In this document: piece after piece, positions 27,380 through 36,022 of the stretch | Layout of the letters: each line of letters starts with the position of its first letter | Position numbering within the stretch: position 1 is the stretch's first letter | Assembly (NCBI RefSeq): GCF_006438925.1 | Contig: NZ_RCZA01000004.1 | Coordinates: 186,001-250,000, forward strand | DNA: 64,000 nucleotides | From: Pseudomonas mandelii | Lineage (GTDB): Bacteria > Pseudomonadota > Gammaproteobacteria > Pseudomonadales > Pseudomonadaceae | Reading direction: 5' to 3' | Made by a program: the position numbers and the translations under genes | Notes under the pieces: model-generated | Databases searched by the model: none | Seen by the model: the letters and a program-made list of their open reading frames with translations, nothing else | What the model was told of the DNA's origin: nothing

Positions 27380-27441
27380 TGCATGCCATGGACAGGTTTA
27401 GCGCCCAGCGGATAGTCCCGCTTGGTGCAGATGTTCAATAT
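27380..27441 (+). promoter_or_regulatory. Operator and promoter of the LRAT-like gene
   Basis: TGCA (27380), GGACA (27390-27394), AGCG (27400-27403) and GGATA (27410-27414) give TGCA-N6-GGACA-N5-AGCG-N6-GGATA. A -10-like CAATAT follows at 27436-27441. The same order and spacing, including the CAATAT, occurs before iifA, and the similarity between the two regions extends beyond the motif. Class II-type activation, with the proximal GGATA touching the -35 region, is inferred. Confidence 0.65.
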
Positions 27442-27517
27442 CGTTCCAACGCTTCTGAATTCACTGAGGTGGGAGTGCCAACCAGAGCACTCATCCACAT
27501 GCCCAGTAAGGCGGAAC

Positions 27518-28012
27518 ATGATGAACATCTCCGATAAATCCGCTCCAGTAGAGGAACTCTGTACCAGCCAATGGCATGACTGGGACTGGGAAGCTGAGTC
27601 AGAGGTCGCTATTGGGAGCCACCTCATCACCTCCCGAAACGGCTACTACCATCATGGGATCTACCTCGGTGAGTACAAAGTCGTTCACTACTCAGGGCTG
27701 TGTGCAGGTTTGCACGCAGGACCTGTAGAAACTCTGACACTGCAGCGATTTGTCTCCGGGCAACGGCTCTGGGTCAAGAGTACTCAGCAAGTCAGATTTG
27801 AACGACAAGAAATCATCCGACGAGCGCTTTCTCGGGTGGGTGAAAATCAATACCGGCTGCTGACCAACAACTGCGAACACTTCTGCAACTGGTGCCTTTA
27901 CGGCGAGAGTCGCAGTGACCAGGTTCGCAACTATGCGGCTCATCCTTTCGCGGTGCTACGACTGCTTCTGCAGGCCCTGCCTGGACTGCTTCATCGAGCC
28001 GCCACCGCTTAG
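27518..28012 (+). CDS. LRAT/NlpC-P60-type small protein
   Basis: The 164-residue protein starts at the first of two ATGs (27518) after AAGGCGG. It has the lecithin-retinol acyltransferase core: HHGIYLG with candidate catalytic His46, a second His in VVHYSG (His57) and TNNCEHFCNWC with nucleophile Cys119. The spacing fits the H-H-C thiol acyltransferase/hydrolase group. A hydrophobic tail (about 143-160, FAVLRLLLQALPGLL) may attach it to membrane; no signal peptide is seen. Its promoter carries the same operator as iifA, so it is probably co-induced with indole catabolism. Function is unknown: phospholipase, acyltransferase or amidase are options. Confidence 0.82.
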   Translation: MMNISDKSAPVEELCTSQWHDWDWEAESEVAIGSHLITSRNGYYHHGIYLGEYKVVHYSGLCAGLHAGPVETLTLQRFVSGQRLWVKSTQQVRFERQEIIRRALSRVGENQYRLLTNNCEHFCNWCLYGESRSDQVRNYAAHPFAVLRLLLQALPGLLHRAATA

Positions 28013-28358
28013 TGTTTCGCGTTTACCTTCCAGATCGATTGTGCTGCACGGGGTTTATTCGCCTCCCGTCCTGGTCACCCCCAGGTTTTCTTTTTTGCTC
28101 GTCGGGCATTGTGGCGAGAGAGAGGTGCGGCAGCCACATCACCGCTCAGTTCTCCTTCAAAACTGTTGGTTGATGAAGTTAGCGGATGGCGTCTGCGCTT
28201 TCTGGCCGCTCCCAAAGCTTTGTTTCATTTTGCGCGTCGGACTTTGCTCTACGTAACTTCCTGCATACCACGGACAGGCATCGCATTCAGCGGATAGTCG
28301 GCACCGCTGAAGGTGCCCAATATCATCTCCAACGTTCCTGAACCATTGGAGACTCGAT
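28013..28358. other. Intergenic region upstream of iifA
   Basis: About 345 bases. The only supported signal is the operator/promoter at 28262-28323. Open frames here have no recognisable protein features and differ in composition from neighbouring genes. Confidence 0.55.
28262..28323 (+). promoter_or_regulatory. Operator and promoter of the iif operon
   Basis: TGCA (28262), GGACA (28272-28276), CGCA (28282-28285) and GGATA (28292-28296) form the XylS-type tandem site with 20-base period. CAATAT (28318-28323) is a -10-like hexamer at the same distance as in the LRAT-like promoter. The predicted transcript would start about 30 bases before the ATG at 28359. Confidence 0.65.
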
Positions 28359-29603
28359 ATGAAAGGCCAGTATGTCAGCGTGCCGGTTGCGTCCGGCAGT
28401 CACTTCCAGGCTTACCTGGCGACCTCTGTCGATGGTCGCGGGCCGGGCGTGGTGCTCTGTCAGGAAATCTTTGGCGTTAACCAGGCTATGCGTGAAGTCG
28501 CCGACCTGTTGGCCGAGGAAGGGTACACCGTGCTGGTGCCGGACCTTTACTGGCGCCAGGAGCCTGGTGTCGAGTTAGGTTATACCGAGGCAGACTTTGG
28601 TCGTGCCTATGAGCTCTACCAGGGTTTCGACGAGGCACTTGGCATTGATGACATTCGCGCCAGTCTGAATGCCTTGGAGACCTTACCTCAATGTAAACCG
28701 GGTGACCTGGGTGTTGTCGGCTACTGCCTGGGCGGCAAGTTGGCTTACCTGGCGGCCTGCCGGTTGCCTGAGGTGGCTTGTGCCGTCGGTTACTACGGCG
28801 TGGGTATTGAAAACGCCTTGTCGGAAGCTGAAGGACTGCAGGGTCGTCTGGTGCTCCATATGGCCGAACAGGATCAGTTCTGCCCCGCCGAAGCTCGGTC
28901 CGCGATCCAGAAGGTCCTGCACGATAAGCCAGGCGTCGAACTCTACGTTTACCCAGGGGTTGATCACGCCTTTGCTCGCCCAAACGGTCATCACTATCAC
29001 AAACCGTCGGCACTGTTGGCTCACGAACGGACTGTTGCTGCATTGCGTCGGGTTCTAGGACCAGACTACAACCTTTCTGATCTCTGGGATGAGCACGTGC
29101 GTCACGAGTTCGATACCCGGGACGTACCTGCGACCATGGCCACTATGGTCGCCGAGCCTTACGTCAATCACATCCCGACCATGACGGGTGGCGTGGGTGC
29201 AAAAGAGTTGAGCCGCTTCTACCAGCATCACTTCGTCCATGGCAATCCCAAGGACATGGCGCTGACACCACTGTCACGCACGGTGGGTGCGTCACAGATC
29301 GTTGATGAATTCATCATGAGCTTTACCCATGACTCGGAGATCGACTGGATGCTTCCCGGAGTAGCACCGACCGGGCGCCATGTCGAGATCCCGATGCTGG
29401 GCGTAGTCAAGTTTCGCGGTCCCAAGCTTTATCACGAACATATCTACTGGGATCAGGCCAGCGTGCTGGTTCAGATCGGCCTGCTTGACCCGACAGGGCT
29501 GCCAGTGGCGGGTGTGGTGACGGCGCAAAAACTGCTCGATGAAACGCTGCCTTCCAATACGTTGATGCCGAGTTGGGCCTCCAGCGCCGACAAGCCGGTT
29601 TAA
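28359..29603 (+). CDS. iifA: Dienelactone hydrolase/NTF2-like fusion, IifA-type
   Basis: The 414-residue protein has an N-terminal dienelactone hydrolase domain (1 to about 235) with triad Cys123 (GYCLGGK), Asp172 (EQDQF) and His203 (DHAFARP). A C-terminal NTF2/SnoaL-like domain (about 265-400) follows: [33 protein letters not shown] and [13 protein letters not shown] recall that IifA of Acinetobacter indole degradation is described as a cofactor-independent oxygenase turning 3-hydroxyindolin-2-one into anthranilate; assignment here rests on context (IifB, C, D follow). First gene of the operon, GGAG ribosome site. Confidence 0.75.
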   Translation: MKGQYVSVPVASGSHFQAYLATSVDGRGPGVVLCQEIFGVNQAMREVADLLAEEGYTVLVPDLYWRQEPGVELGYTEADFGRAYELYQGFDEALGIDDIRASLNALETLPQCKPGDLGVVGYCLGGKLAYLAACRLPEVACAVGYYGVGIENALSEAEGLQGRLVLHMAEQDQFCPAEARSAIQKVLHDKPGVELYVYPGVDHAFARPNGHHYHKPSALLAHERTVAALRRVLGPDYNLSDLWDEHVRHEFDTRDVPATMATMVAEPYVNHIPTMTGGVGAKELSRFYQHHFVHGNPKDMALTPLSRTVGASQIVDEFIMSFTHDSEIDWMLPGVAPTGRHVEIPMLGVVKFRGPKLYHEHIYWDQASVLVQIGLLDPTGLPVAGVVTAQKLLDETLPSNTLMPSWASSADKPV

Positions 29604-29613
29604 GGAGATAACC

Positions 29614-30399
29614 ATGTCTCATCTACAGAATAAGGTCGCCGTGATTAGTGGCGGCGCGACCCTGATTGGCTCCGCCGTGGCTCGAGCGTTGATGGACGCA
29701 GGGGCTAGCGTTGCGCTGTTTGATATCGATCGTGAAGCGGGTCTCAAGGCGGCGGTCGAGCTCGGTGAGCGAGCTGCATTTTTTCACCTCGATGTGACGG
29801 ATGACGAACTTATTGCGCATGCGGTCGAAGAGGTGCGTGCACGTTTCGGCGGCGTCGACCTACTGATCAATCTGGCCTGCACTTACAGCGACCAAGGCTT
29901 TTCCTCAAGCCGCCAGGATTGGTTACACGCACTTGATGTGAATCTGGTTTCTGCAGTGGCTTTGACTCAAGCGGTGCATCAGGACCTCAAGGCGCGACGT
30001 GGTGCAATTGTGAATTTTGCTTCTATCTCGGCCAAGTGCGCCCAGACAGGGCGCTGGCTTTATCCGGTCTCGAAGGCCGCCATGGTGCAGCTGACTCGCT
30101 GCATGGCCATGGACTTGGCCGCTGACGGTATCCGCGTCAATTCGGTATCGCCTGGTTGGACCTGGTCGCGAGTGATCGCCGAAGTCAGTGGCGGTAACCG
30201 TGAAAAGGCTGATGCAGTCGCCGCTTCTTATCACCTGTTGGGGCGCCTGGGAGAACCTTGCGAGGTGGCCAGCGTGGTGGCGTTCTTGTGTTCACCCGCC
30301 GCCAGCTTCGTGACGGGCGCGGATTACGCCGTCGATGGAGGCTACTCGGTCATGGGGCCGGAACAGAACCTGCCGGCGATACCACGGCTTGCCGAATAA
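29614..30399 (+). CDS. iifB: Short-chain dehydrogenase, IifB-type
   Basis: The 261-residue SDR has a cofactor motif [13 protein letters not shown] (about 11-23), DVTDDE, and an intact active site: Ser in NFASISAK and Tyr-Lys in [10 protein letters not shown]. The C-terminal [12 protein letters not shown] is normal. In the Iif pathway the enzyme oxidises indole-2,3-dihydrodiol to 3-hydroxyindolin-2-one with NAD+. It begins 10 bases after iifA behind AAGGAG. The assignment depends on the gene set rather than on a diagnostic residue. Confidence 0.78.
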   Translation: MSHLQNKVAVISGGATLIGSAVARALMDAGASVALFDIDREAGLKAAVELGERAAFFHLDVTDDELIAHAVEEVRARFGGVDLLINLACTYSDQGFSSSRQDWLHALDVNLVSAVALTQAVHQDLKARRGAIVNFASISAKCAQTGRWLYPVSKAAMVQLTRCMAMDLAADGIRVNSVSPGWTWSRVIAEVSGGNREKADAVAASYHLLGRLGEPCEVASVVAFLCSPAASFVTGADYAVDGGYSVMGPEQNLPAIPRLAE

Positions 30400-30478
30400 G
30401 ACAGAACCCTAACAAGAAACCTAGTTCGGCGACTGCCGAATGCTGCACCTGTAACCGTCGATAACCAGGAGAATAACA

Positions 30479-31717
30479 ATGCGTCGAATCGCCATCGTCG
30501 GAGCCGGCCAAGCCGGCCTGCAACTCGCTCTAGGCCTGCTCGCCAAGGGCTACCACGTGACCCTGACCACTAATCGCAATGGCGAGGACATTCGCAACGG
30601 CAAAGTGATGTCCAGCCAATGCATGTTCAACGCCGCGCTGCAAAGTGAGCGTGATCTGGGGCTGAACTTCTGGGAAGACCAATGCCCGGCTGTTGAAGGT
30701 ATTGGCCTGGCAGTGCCTAACCCAGAGAACCCGAATGAGCCACTGTTCAGCTGGAGTACTCGACTGGATCGCTATGCTCAATCGGTCGATCAGCGCCTGA
30801 AAATGCCGGTATGGCTGAACGAGGTCGCGAAGCGTGGCGGCGAGGTCATTATCCAGGATGTAGGTGTGGCCGAACTGGAGCAATTGTCGACGAGCCATGA
30901 CCTTGTACTGCTTGCTGCGGGTAAAGGTGAGATCGTCAATCTGTTCGAAAAAGATGCCGAACGGACTCAGTTTCAGCAACCACAACGGGCGCTGTCATTG
31001 ACCTATGTGAAGGGCATGACACCGATGTCGCCGTTTTCCCGAGTCAGTTTCAACTTGATTCCAGGTGTAGGCGAATACTTTGTGTTCCCTTGCCTGACGA
31101 CTACCGGACCTTGCGAAATCATGGTCTTCGAAGGAATTCCGGGCGGGCCGATGGACTGCTGGCAGGGGATTACATCTGCCGAGCAACATCTCGAAAAAAG
31201 TCTTGAACTTATCAATCGTTACGTTCCTTGGGAAGCCGAACGCTGTCGCTCCGTGGAAATGACTGATGACAAGGGTTTCTTGTCCGGCAGATTCACGCCG
31301 ATGGTACGCAAACCGGTATTGACGCTGCCATCTGGCCGCAAGGTCTTTGGCATGGCCGATGCTCTTGTAGTCAATGACCCGATTACCGGCCAAGGTTCGA
31401 ACAATGCGGCCAAGTGCAGCAAGGTTTACCTGGATGCGATTATCGCTCGTGGCGCGCAAGACTTTGGCCCTGACTGGATGCACGACACGTTCGAGCAGTA
31501 CTGGAGCTATGCGCAGCATGTGGTCAAGTGGACCAACACCATGCTGACGCCACCACCTCAACACCTGCTTGAACTGCTCGGTGCCGCCAGCCAGTCAAAA
31601 CCTCTGGCATCGGCTATCGCCAATGGCTTCGATGATCCACGCAACTTTGCACCTTGGTGGTTCGACGCCCAGTCTTGCCAAGCCTTTATTCAGGAAAAGA
31701 CTCGTCAGGCCGCTTGA
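30479..31717 (+). CDS. iifC: StyA-like FAD monooxygenase, indole oxygenase IifC-type
   Basis: The 412-residue flavoprotein begins RRIAIVGAGQAGLQLALGL, the FAD-binding GxGxxG of styrene/indole monooxygenases. Later GMADALVVNDPITGQGSNNAAK (about 298-319) matches the FAD-binding end of StyA-type proteins. StyA-type enzymes take reduced FAD from a separate reductase, encoded just downstream, and epoxidise indole or styrene. With IifA and IifB present, indole is the more likely substrate. Styrene-pathway genes such as isomerase StyC and StyD are absent. Confidence 0.85.
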   Translation: MRRIAIVGAGQAGLQLALGLLAKGYHVTLTTNRNGEDIRNGKVMSSQCMFNAALQSERDLGLNFWEDQCPAVEGIGLAVPNPENPNEPLFSWSTRLDRYAQSVDQRLKMPVWLNEVAKRGGEVIIQDVGVAELEQLSTSHDLVLLAAGKGEIVNLFEKDAERTQFQQPQRALSLTYVKGMTPMSPFSRVSFNLIPGVGEYFVFPCLTTTGPCEIMVFEGIPGGPMDCWQGITSAEQHLEKSLELINRYVPWEAERCRSVEMTDDKGFLSGRFTPMVRKPVLTLPSGRKVFGMADALVVNDPITGQGSNNAAKCSKVYLDAIIARGAQDFGPDWMHDTFEQYWSYAQHVVKWTNTMLTPPPQHLLELLGAASQSKPLASAIANGFDDPRNFAPWWFDAQSCQAFIQEKTRQAA

Positions 31718-31742
31718 GCCGCCATCGAGCCAGGAGTTCATC

Positions 31743-32285
31743 ATGAATGCATTTACCGCAGAATCCATCCAGCATGATTTGGTCAACGCGCAGGACTGCG
31801 ATCCGCGCGAACTGCGCAATCTGCTCGGGCAGTTTGCCACTGGGGTGACCGTAATCACTACGCGCACGACCGATGGACGCAATGTTGGCATGACTGCCAA
31901 CTCCTTTTCGTCGGTTTCACTCGATCCGCCACTGGTGCTTTGGAGTATTGCGCGCAACGCGCCGAGTCTGCCGGACTACCTGTCGTGCGAGCATTTTGCG
32001 ATCAACGTCCTGGGCGCAGATCAGCACGATATTTCCGGACGTTTTGCACGACCTGCGCCAGACAAGTTTTCGGGTGTGGCCTTCAAGGCCGGAGAGTCCG
32101 GGGTGCCTCTGCTCGATGGCGTGATTGCCACGTTGGTCTGCCGCAATGTCACTCAGTATGAGGGCGGTGACCATTTGATATTCCTTGGACAAATCGAACA
32201 CTACCGCCACGGCGCAGGGGAGCCGCTGGTGTTCCACGGCGGGCAGTATCGAGTGGCTGCGCACCATCCTGGGTTGAGTCGATAA
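31743..32285 (+). CDS. iifD: Flavin reductase, StyB/IifD-type
   Basis: The 180-residue flavin:NADH reductase begins at the ATG at 31743 behind CAGGAG; longer starts reach into iifC. It shows the flavin-reductase-like core LLGQFATGVTVITT, MTANSFSSVSLDPPLVLWSI and the final GQYRVAAH. It supplies reduced FAD to the monooxygenase upstream. It is the last gene of the iif operon, followed by a hairpin. Confidence 0.85.
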   Translation: MNAFTAESIQHDLVNAQDCDPRELRNLLGQFATGVTVITTRTTDGRNVGMTANSFSSVSLDPPLVLWSIARNAPSLPDYLSCEHFAINVLGADQHDISGRFARPAPDKFSGVAFKAGESGVPLLDGVIATLVCRNVTQYEGGDHLIFLGQIEHYRHGAGEPLVFHGGQYRVAAHHPGLSR

Positions 32286-32301
32286 GTCAGGAGCCTTTGA
32301 G

Positions 32302-32328
32302 CTTCGCCGTTCTTTTCGAGCGGCGAAG
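32302..32328 (+). terminator. Hairpin after the iif operon
   Basis: CTTCGCCG and CGGCGAAG form an 8-base-pair stem with an 11-base loop, 17 bases after the iifD stop. No T run follows, so termination would be weak. It also lies at the end of the facing truncated SDR gene. Confidence 0.4.
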
Positions 32329-32339
32329 TACGCCTACTG

Positions 32340-32930
32340 CTATGACACGTATCTTGCCGCAGGAATGATGGTTCCGAAACATTGCAGAGTGACCATGACC
32401 CCGGCCGGGGCAAGTTCTTTGGATGCGGCCTGAGTCAGCGCACGCACAGCCATTTTTGACGCGGTGAGGATATCCACCAAAGCCGGGTTTTCATGCCCTG
32501 CGCTGGACGATACGTTGATGATCGTGCCTTTTTGGTTTCGCTGACGAAATTTATCCGCCGCGGCCTGAATACCCCAAAGTGTGCTTTGAATGCTGTGACT
32601 GATCAGTCGTTCGACTTCTTCATAACCGATATCAGCGTCTGCGTGCTCTCTTTCGAAGACAGGGTTATTGACCATGATGTCGAAGTTTCCGAATGTTTTT
32701 TCCGCATGGTCGACTGCGTCCCGAAGTTGTTCCTGTCGGGTGATATCGGTCAAGAAAATTGACACGCGACGACCTATCGCTGTGATCCCGTCGGCCGTGT
32801 CCTTCAGCGACGCTGCGTCCCTATCGACCAACACGATATCAGCCCCCTCTTTGGCCAAGCGCAGGGCGATTCCCCGGCCGGTGCTCTGTCCAGCACCCGT
32901 TACAAGTGCAATTTTTCTCGGGCTATTCAT
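32340..32930 (-). pseudogene. Truncated, catalytically altered SDR (acetoin/butanediol dehydrogenase-like)
   Basis: The 196-residue frame has the SDR N-terminus (KIALVTGAGQSTGRGIALRLAKEGADIVL) and GIQAAADKFRQRNQKGTIINVSSSAGHE, close to acetoin reductases. The expected Tyr of YxxxK is Leu (ILTASKMAV). The chain ends at about position 196 of the normal 255, losing the substrate lobe and the final GxxxxVDGG. It is read towards the iif operon. Probably a decaying gene, though a short functional remnant cannot be excluded. Confidence 0.65.
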
Positions 32931-33335
32931 ATGAAGTTATTGATGCTCTCGGATAATTATCTGAAAAACTCTAATGCTACTTATTTGGGTGAGGCCGGAG
33001 CCTGCCAAACAAGCAGCCTTGTATTTTAAATGCAGGGTGCAATTCCGTCGTCTGAAACAAATGATCTATTGGTTTTAGTTGCACGTAGCGGACAGTCTAT
33101 GCAGTTGTCGGATAGTCAGAAAGAGGCGGGGTGATCATGATCAGCTCAGCCGCACGATAAAAAAGGTGGCTGTAAAAACACAAATGTCTGCTGAACATCC
33201 TATAGGTATTGAGAGTTGTTGATGCTGTGGCTTGTGCGGCGACGGTTCAGCGTTATGTGTTAACGGATGGCCTTTACGTACCGGTTGCTACGTTCAACCA
33301 CTCCGCCTTTAGCCTTGCTGCAAGTGGAGAGCGTC
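32931..33335. other. Leader/intergenic region of the aromatic channel gene
   Basis: This 405-base, comparatively AT-rich stretch holds the tandem operator at 33080-33114 and a leader of about 190 bases before the ATG at 33336. A lone TGAT-N6-GGATA half-site is at 32941-32955. No other supported feature. Confidence 0.55.
33080..33141 (+). promoter_or_regulatory. Operator and promoter of the aromatic channel gene
   Basis: TGCA (33080), GGACA (33090-33094), TGCA (33100-33103) and GGATA (33110-33114) give the best match to the cluster consensus, both half-sites having full TGCA. CATGAT at 33136-33141 occupies the -10-like position seen in the two sister promoters. Confidence 0.65.
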
Positions 33336-34283
33336 ATGACAATAAAAATAAAACTGCTATCAGTATGTGTGTTGGGTACTGGCCTCTTGGGAATTGAACC
33401 CGTGCAGGCGTATGACCTACCGGTAGTCAATCTGGGTTTAACCAGTTTTCTCGATGGCGCCCCGCCAGCGGGGGCGGGGTGGTACTTTCAGGAATACTTC
33501 CAGAACTACAGTGCTAATCGTTTTCGAGATCAAAATGGCAAGGCGTTGGGTTTGCCCAAGCAAGAGCTGGATTATCAGGTCGCCGTGACACAAGTCAGCT
33601 ATTTTTCCGATCTTCGCTTGGGCAACGCGACGCTGGGCATGAATGCTGTGCTTCCTTTTGTAACCAGCATGGATGTTGATGACGGACTGAATAATGCGGC
33701 GCTAAAGGCTCAAAGTGGTGTGGGTGATCTTCTATTGGGTCCGATGATCCAGTTTGATCCGATCATGGGACCCGATGGGCCGCGTTTCGCGCACCGCATT
33801 GAGTTGCAGGTGAACGTGCCGACTGGCAAATACGACAGTAAGCATGACATCAACCCGGGCGCCAACGCTTGGTCGTTTGACCCCTATTGGGCGGCCACTT
33901 ATTGGATTACCCCAAAATGGACGGCGTCAGTTCGTGCTCACTACCTTTACAACGGCAAGAACGATGATCCGGGCCCAGGGTTTGGTGGCGCCGACGATAT
34001 GCAAGCCGGCCAGGCTTTACACGCAAACTTTGCTACTGAGTATGCGGTGACGCCACAGCTGCGCCTGGGTATCAATGGCTATTGGCTGAAGCAAATCACC
34101 GATACCAAAGTTGACGGTCATGAGGTTTCCGGCCGTCGCGAAAAGGTATGGGCTGTCGGGCCTGGGGCGATGTACAGCTTTTCCAAGGAGGATCATGTGT
34201 TTGTAAATGCGTACTTCGAACAGGACGTCGAGAACCGTCCTGAAGGTAGTCGTGTGCAAGTGCGGTATGTCCATCACTTTTAA
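33336..34283 (+). CDS. Outer-membrane channel, phenol MetA-pathway/SphA-like
   Basis: The 315-residue protein starts at the ATG at 33336 after GGAGAG. It has a signal peptide ending EPVQA-YDLP, followed by beta strands and the C-terminal VRYVHHF with terminal Phe. SVGTYLPTGKY-type features ([23 protein letters not shown]) mark the MetA_deg/transporter family found in aromatic degradation clusters. It probably lets indole or a related aromatic through the outer membrane. It is preceded by the XylS-type operator and followed by a strong terminator. Confidence 0.85.
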   Translation: MTIKIKLLSVCVLGTGLLGIEPVQAYDLPVVNLGLTSFLDGAPPAGAGWYFQEYFQNYSANRFRDQNGKALGLPKQELDYQVAVTQVSYFSDLRLGNATLGMNAVLPFVTSMDVDDGLNNAALKAQSGVGDLLLGPMIQFDPIMGPDGPRFAHRIELQVNVPTGKYDSKHDINPGANAWSFDPYWAATYWITPKWTASVRAHYLYNGKNDDPGPGFGGADDMQAGQALHANFATEYAVTPQLRLGINGYWLKQITDTKVDGHEVSGRREKVWAVGPGAMYSFSKEDHVFVNAYFEQDVENRPEGSRVQVRYVHHF

Positions 34284-34332
34284 GACCGCCACAGTCATTG
34301 TGCTCCATAGTTTTCAATTACTTTGGTCTTCT

Positions 34333-34361
34333 GCCTGCCCCTAGGGGCAGGCTTTTTTTTT
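34333..34361 (+). terminator. Rho-independent terminator
   Basis: GCCTGCCCC-TA-GGGGCAGGC is a 9-base-pair GC stem followed by nine T residues, 49 bases after the channel gene stop. It separates that gene from the chemoreceptor gene. Confidence 0.92.
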
Positions 34362-34381
34362 CCTTTTTGGGACTCTCATCC

Positions 34382-35929
34382 ATGTCTGCATCTCCTACTT
34401 CTTCTGACAATGATGTTCTGATATGTCGTACCGACCTGCAGGGGCGCATTACGCACAGTAGCGAAGCGTTTATCAAACTTAGCGGGTATACGAGTAAGGA
34501 GCTGTTGCAACAGTCAAGCAATCTTCTGAAGCACCCTGATATGCCTGCACATATTTTCAGTTGCCTGTGGAGCGCGCTGCAACAAAGCAAACCTTGGATG
34601 GGACTTTTGAAGAACAGGCGCAAGGACGGTTCAACGTACTGGCTGAACGTCTACATAAAACCAGTGTTCGGCGATGATGGGATTCAGGCTTATGGGGCTG
34701 TCTATAGCTCACCCTCGCAAACGCAATGTGAGCGTGCAGAAAAACTTTACTCGCGATTGAAATCTGGAGGCGGCGCTCTGCAGTGGAGCTCTCATATCCA
34801 TCAACTGGTGGGAGCTGCATTACCGAGCCTGCCGCTTGGATTACTGTTGGCGGCAGGCCTTTGGCAACTGAACTCCCATTTGGCTCAGAGCGCTTTGGTT
34901 ATTGCTGGATCGCTCGTTATGGCGGGTATTCAGGATTGGCGGCAGACCCGAGCCGTCAAGCAGGTTTTTGTGGCGCATCCCAAAGCGTTTGCCGATCGAT
35001 TGACCGCGAAAATTTACAGCAGCGCGCCAGGTATTGCAGCATTGATGGAGATGGCCCTGGTGGCCGAAGAACGTCGCCTGCAAAGCGCATTGTCACGAAT
35101 AGGGACGACCGGGGGCGTCGTAGAGCAGCAGGTGGTCGAGCTTGCCCAGTTGATCCAGGGCGAAACTCTGCGCCTCGAACGTCAACGCGATGAAACCGAC
35201 TTGTCGGTGACCGCCCTCAGCGAGTTGGGTGCCACCATTCAGGAAGTTGCCAGCAACGTTCAGGCCACCAATCTGGCCACTCAGGAAGCTGTCCGGCTTG
35301 CCAATCATGGCGAACAATTGTCCGGCAAAAGCCTCGATGCGATGCAGCAGCTCAGTACATCAGTTGGGGATATTGCACTGGCGGTTCAACAACTGGCCAG
35401 CTCTACCGAGTCCATTGGCGCTATTACCAACATCATCAGTTCGATTGCCGGACAAACTAATCTACTGGCTCTGAACGCGGCTATTGAAGCAGCTCGCGCC
35501 GGCGAAGCGGGCAGGGGGTTCAGTGTCGTTGCCGACGAGGTACGGCAACTGGCAACTCGGACTCAGGAAGCAACACAGCAAATCCAACCGCTGTTACTGC
35601 AACTGCGTAATGCCACAGAACGCACTGTACAACTGACCAATGAGGGGCGGGAGTTCGCGCGAAACAGTACGAGTGAGGTGGAATCAGTCCAAGGTAATTT
35701 GGCTGGAGTGAGTTTGTCACTGACCCAAATATCTGGCATGAGCATGCAGATTGCATCCGCCATGGAGCAACAATCCCAAGTGGTCGAGAGCTTGTCACAA
35801 CAAGTTATGCAAGTGGCCGAGCTGTCGACGCAAAGCGTTGATAAGGCATTGGACGGTCAGCGGATTGGCGAGGATCTGCTCGCTCAGGCCAAAGCGCTAC
35901 GGCATTTGGCAGATCGTTTTGATCGCTGA
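34382..35929 (+). CDS. PAS-domain chemoreceptor, Aer-like
   Basis: The 515-residue protein starts at the ATG at 34382, downstream of the terminator. It has an N-terminal PAS domain (about 10-125: [22 protein letters not shown] and [21 protein letters not shown]), a short double hydrophobic hairpin (about 143-180) and a signalling domain with [20 protein letters not shown] near 362-381. There is no large periplasmic domain, so it senses inside the cell, as Aer does for redox via FAD. In an indole/anthranilate cluster it may steer cells by the metabolic effect of the substrate. Confidence 0.88.
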   Translation: MSASPTSSDNDVLICRTDLQGRITHSSEAFIKLSGYTSKELLQQSSNLLKHPDMPAHIFSCLWSALQQSKPWMGLLKNRRKDGSTYWLNVYIKPVFGDDGIQAYGAVYSSPSQTQCERAEKLYSRLKSGGGALQWSSHIHQLVGAALPSLPLGLLLAAGLWQLNSHLAQSALVIAGSLVMAGIQDWRQTRAVKQVFVAHPKAFADRLTAKIYSSAPGIAALMEMALVAEERRLQSALSRIGTTGGVVEQQVVELAQLIQGETLRLERQRDETDLSVTALSELGATIQEVASNVQATNLATQEAVRLANHGEQLSGKSLDAMQQLSTSVGDIALAVQQLASSTESIGAITNIISSIAGQTNLLALNAAIEAARAGEAGRGFSVVADEVRQLATRTQEATQQIQPLLLQLRNATERTVQLTNEGREFARNSTSEVESVQGNLAGVSLSLTQISGMSMQIASAMEQQSQVVESLSQQVMQVAELSTQSVDKALDGQRIGEDLLAQAKALRHLADRFDR

Positions 35930-35973
35930 AAGTTCGACGGTGGGGTATTGATCAGCAGCGTCGGCGGATGATG

Positions 35974-36013
35974 AAAAAAGCACAGGAATATCTGGTCTGC
36001 ACCAGATATTCCT
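35974..36013 (-). terminator. Terminator of the antABC operon
   Basis: AGGAATATCTGGT-CTGC-ACCAGATATTCCT is a perfect 13-base-pair stem with a tetraloop. Reading leftward it is followed after four bases by six T residues. It lies between the converging chemoreceptor and antC genes, about 10 bases after antC. Confidence 0.88.
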
Positions 36014-36022
36014 CATGCAATC

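Larger units (their letters stand above)
27053..27517. other. Intergenic region with two XylS-type operators
   Basis: The 465 bases between AraC and the LRAT-like gene hold no supported gene. They contain two operator arrays, at 27113-27147 and 27380-27414, both oriented rightward, listed separately. The segment between them has no recognised feature. Confidence 0.6.

Noticed and set aside
27915..28256. Frame of 113 codons after the LRAT-like gene
   Set aside because: It overlaps the LRAT end out of frame, and composition and translation do not resemble any protein family.
28359..32285. Styrene catabolic operon (styAB)
   Set aside because: The StyA/StyB-like pair fits, but the styrene oxide isomerase and phenylacetaldehyde dehydrogenase are absent, while IifA- and IifB-type genes and antABC are present. 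Indole is the better reading.
33184..33222. Twelve-codon mini-frame in the leader of the channel gene
   Set aside because: A leader peptide is possible, but there is no run of regulatory codons or alternative hairpins to support attenuation.
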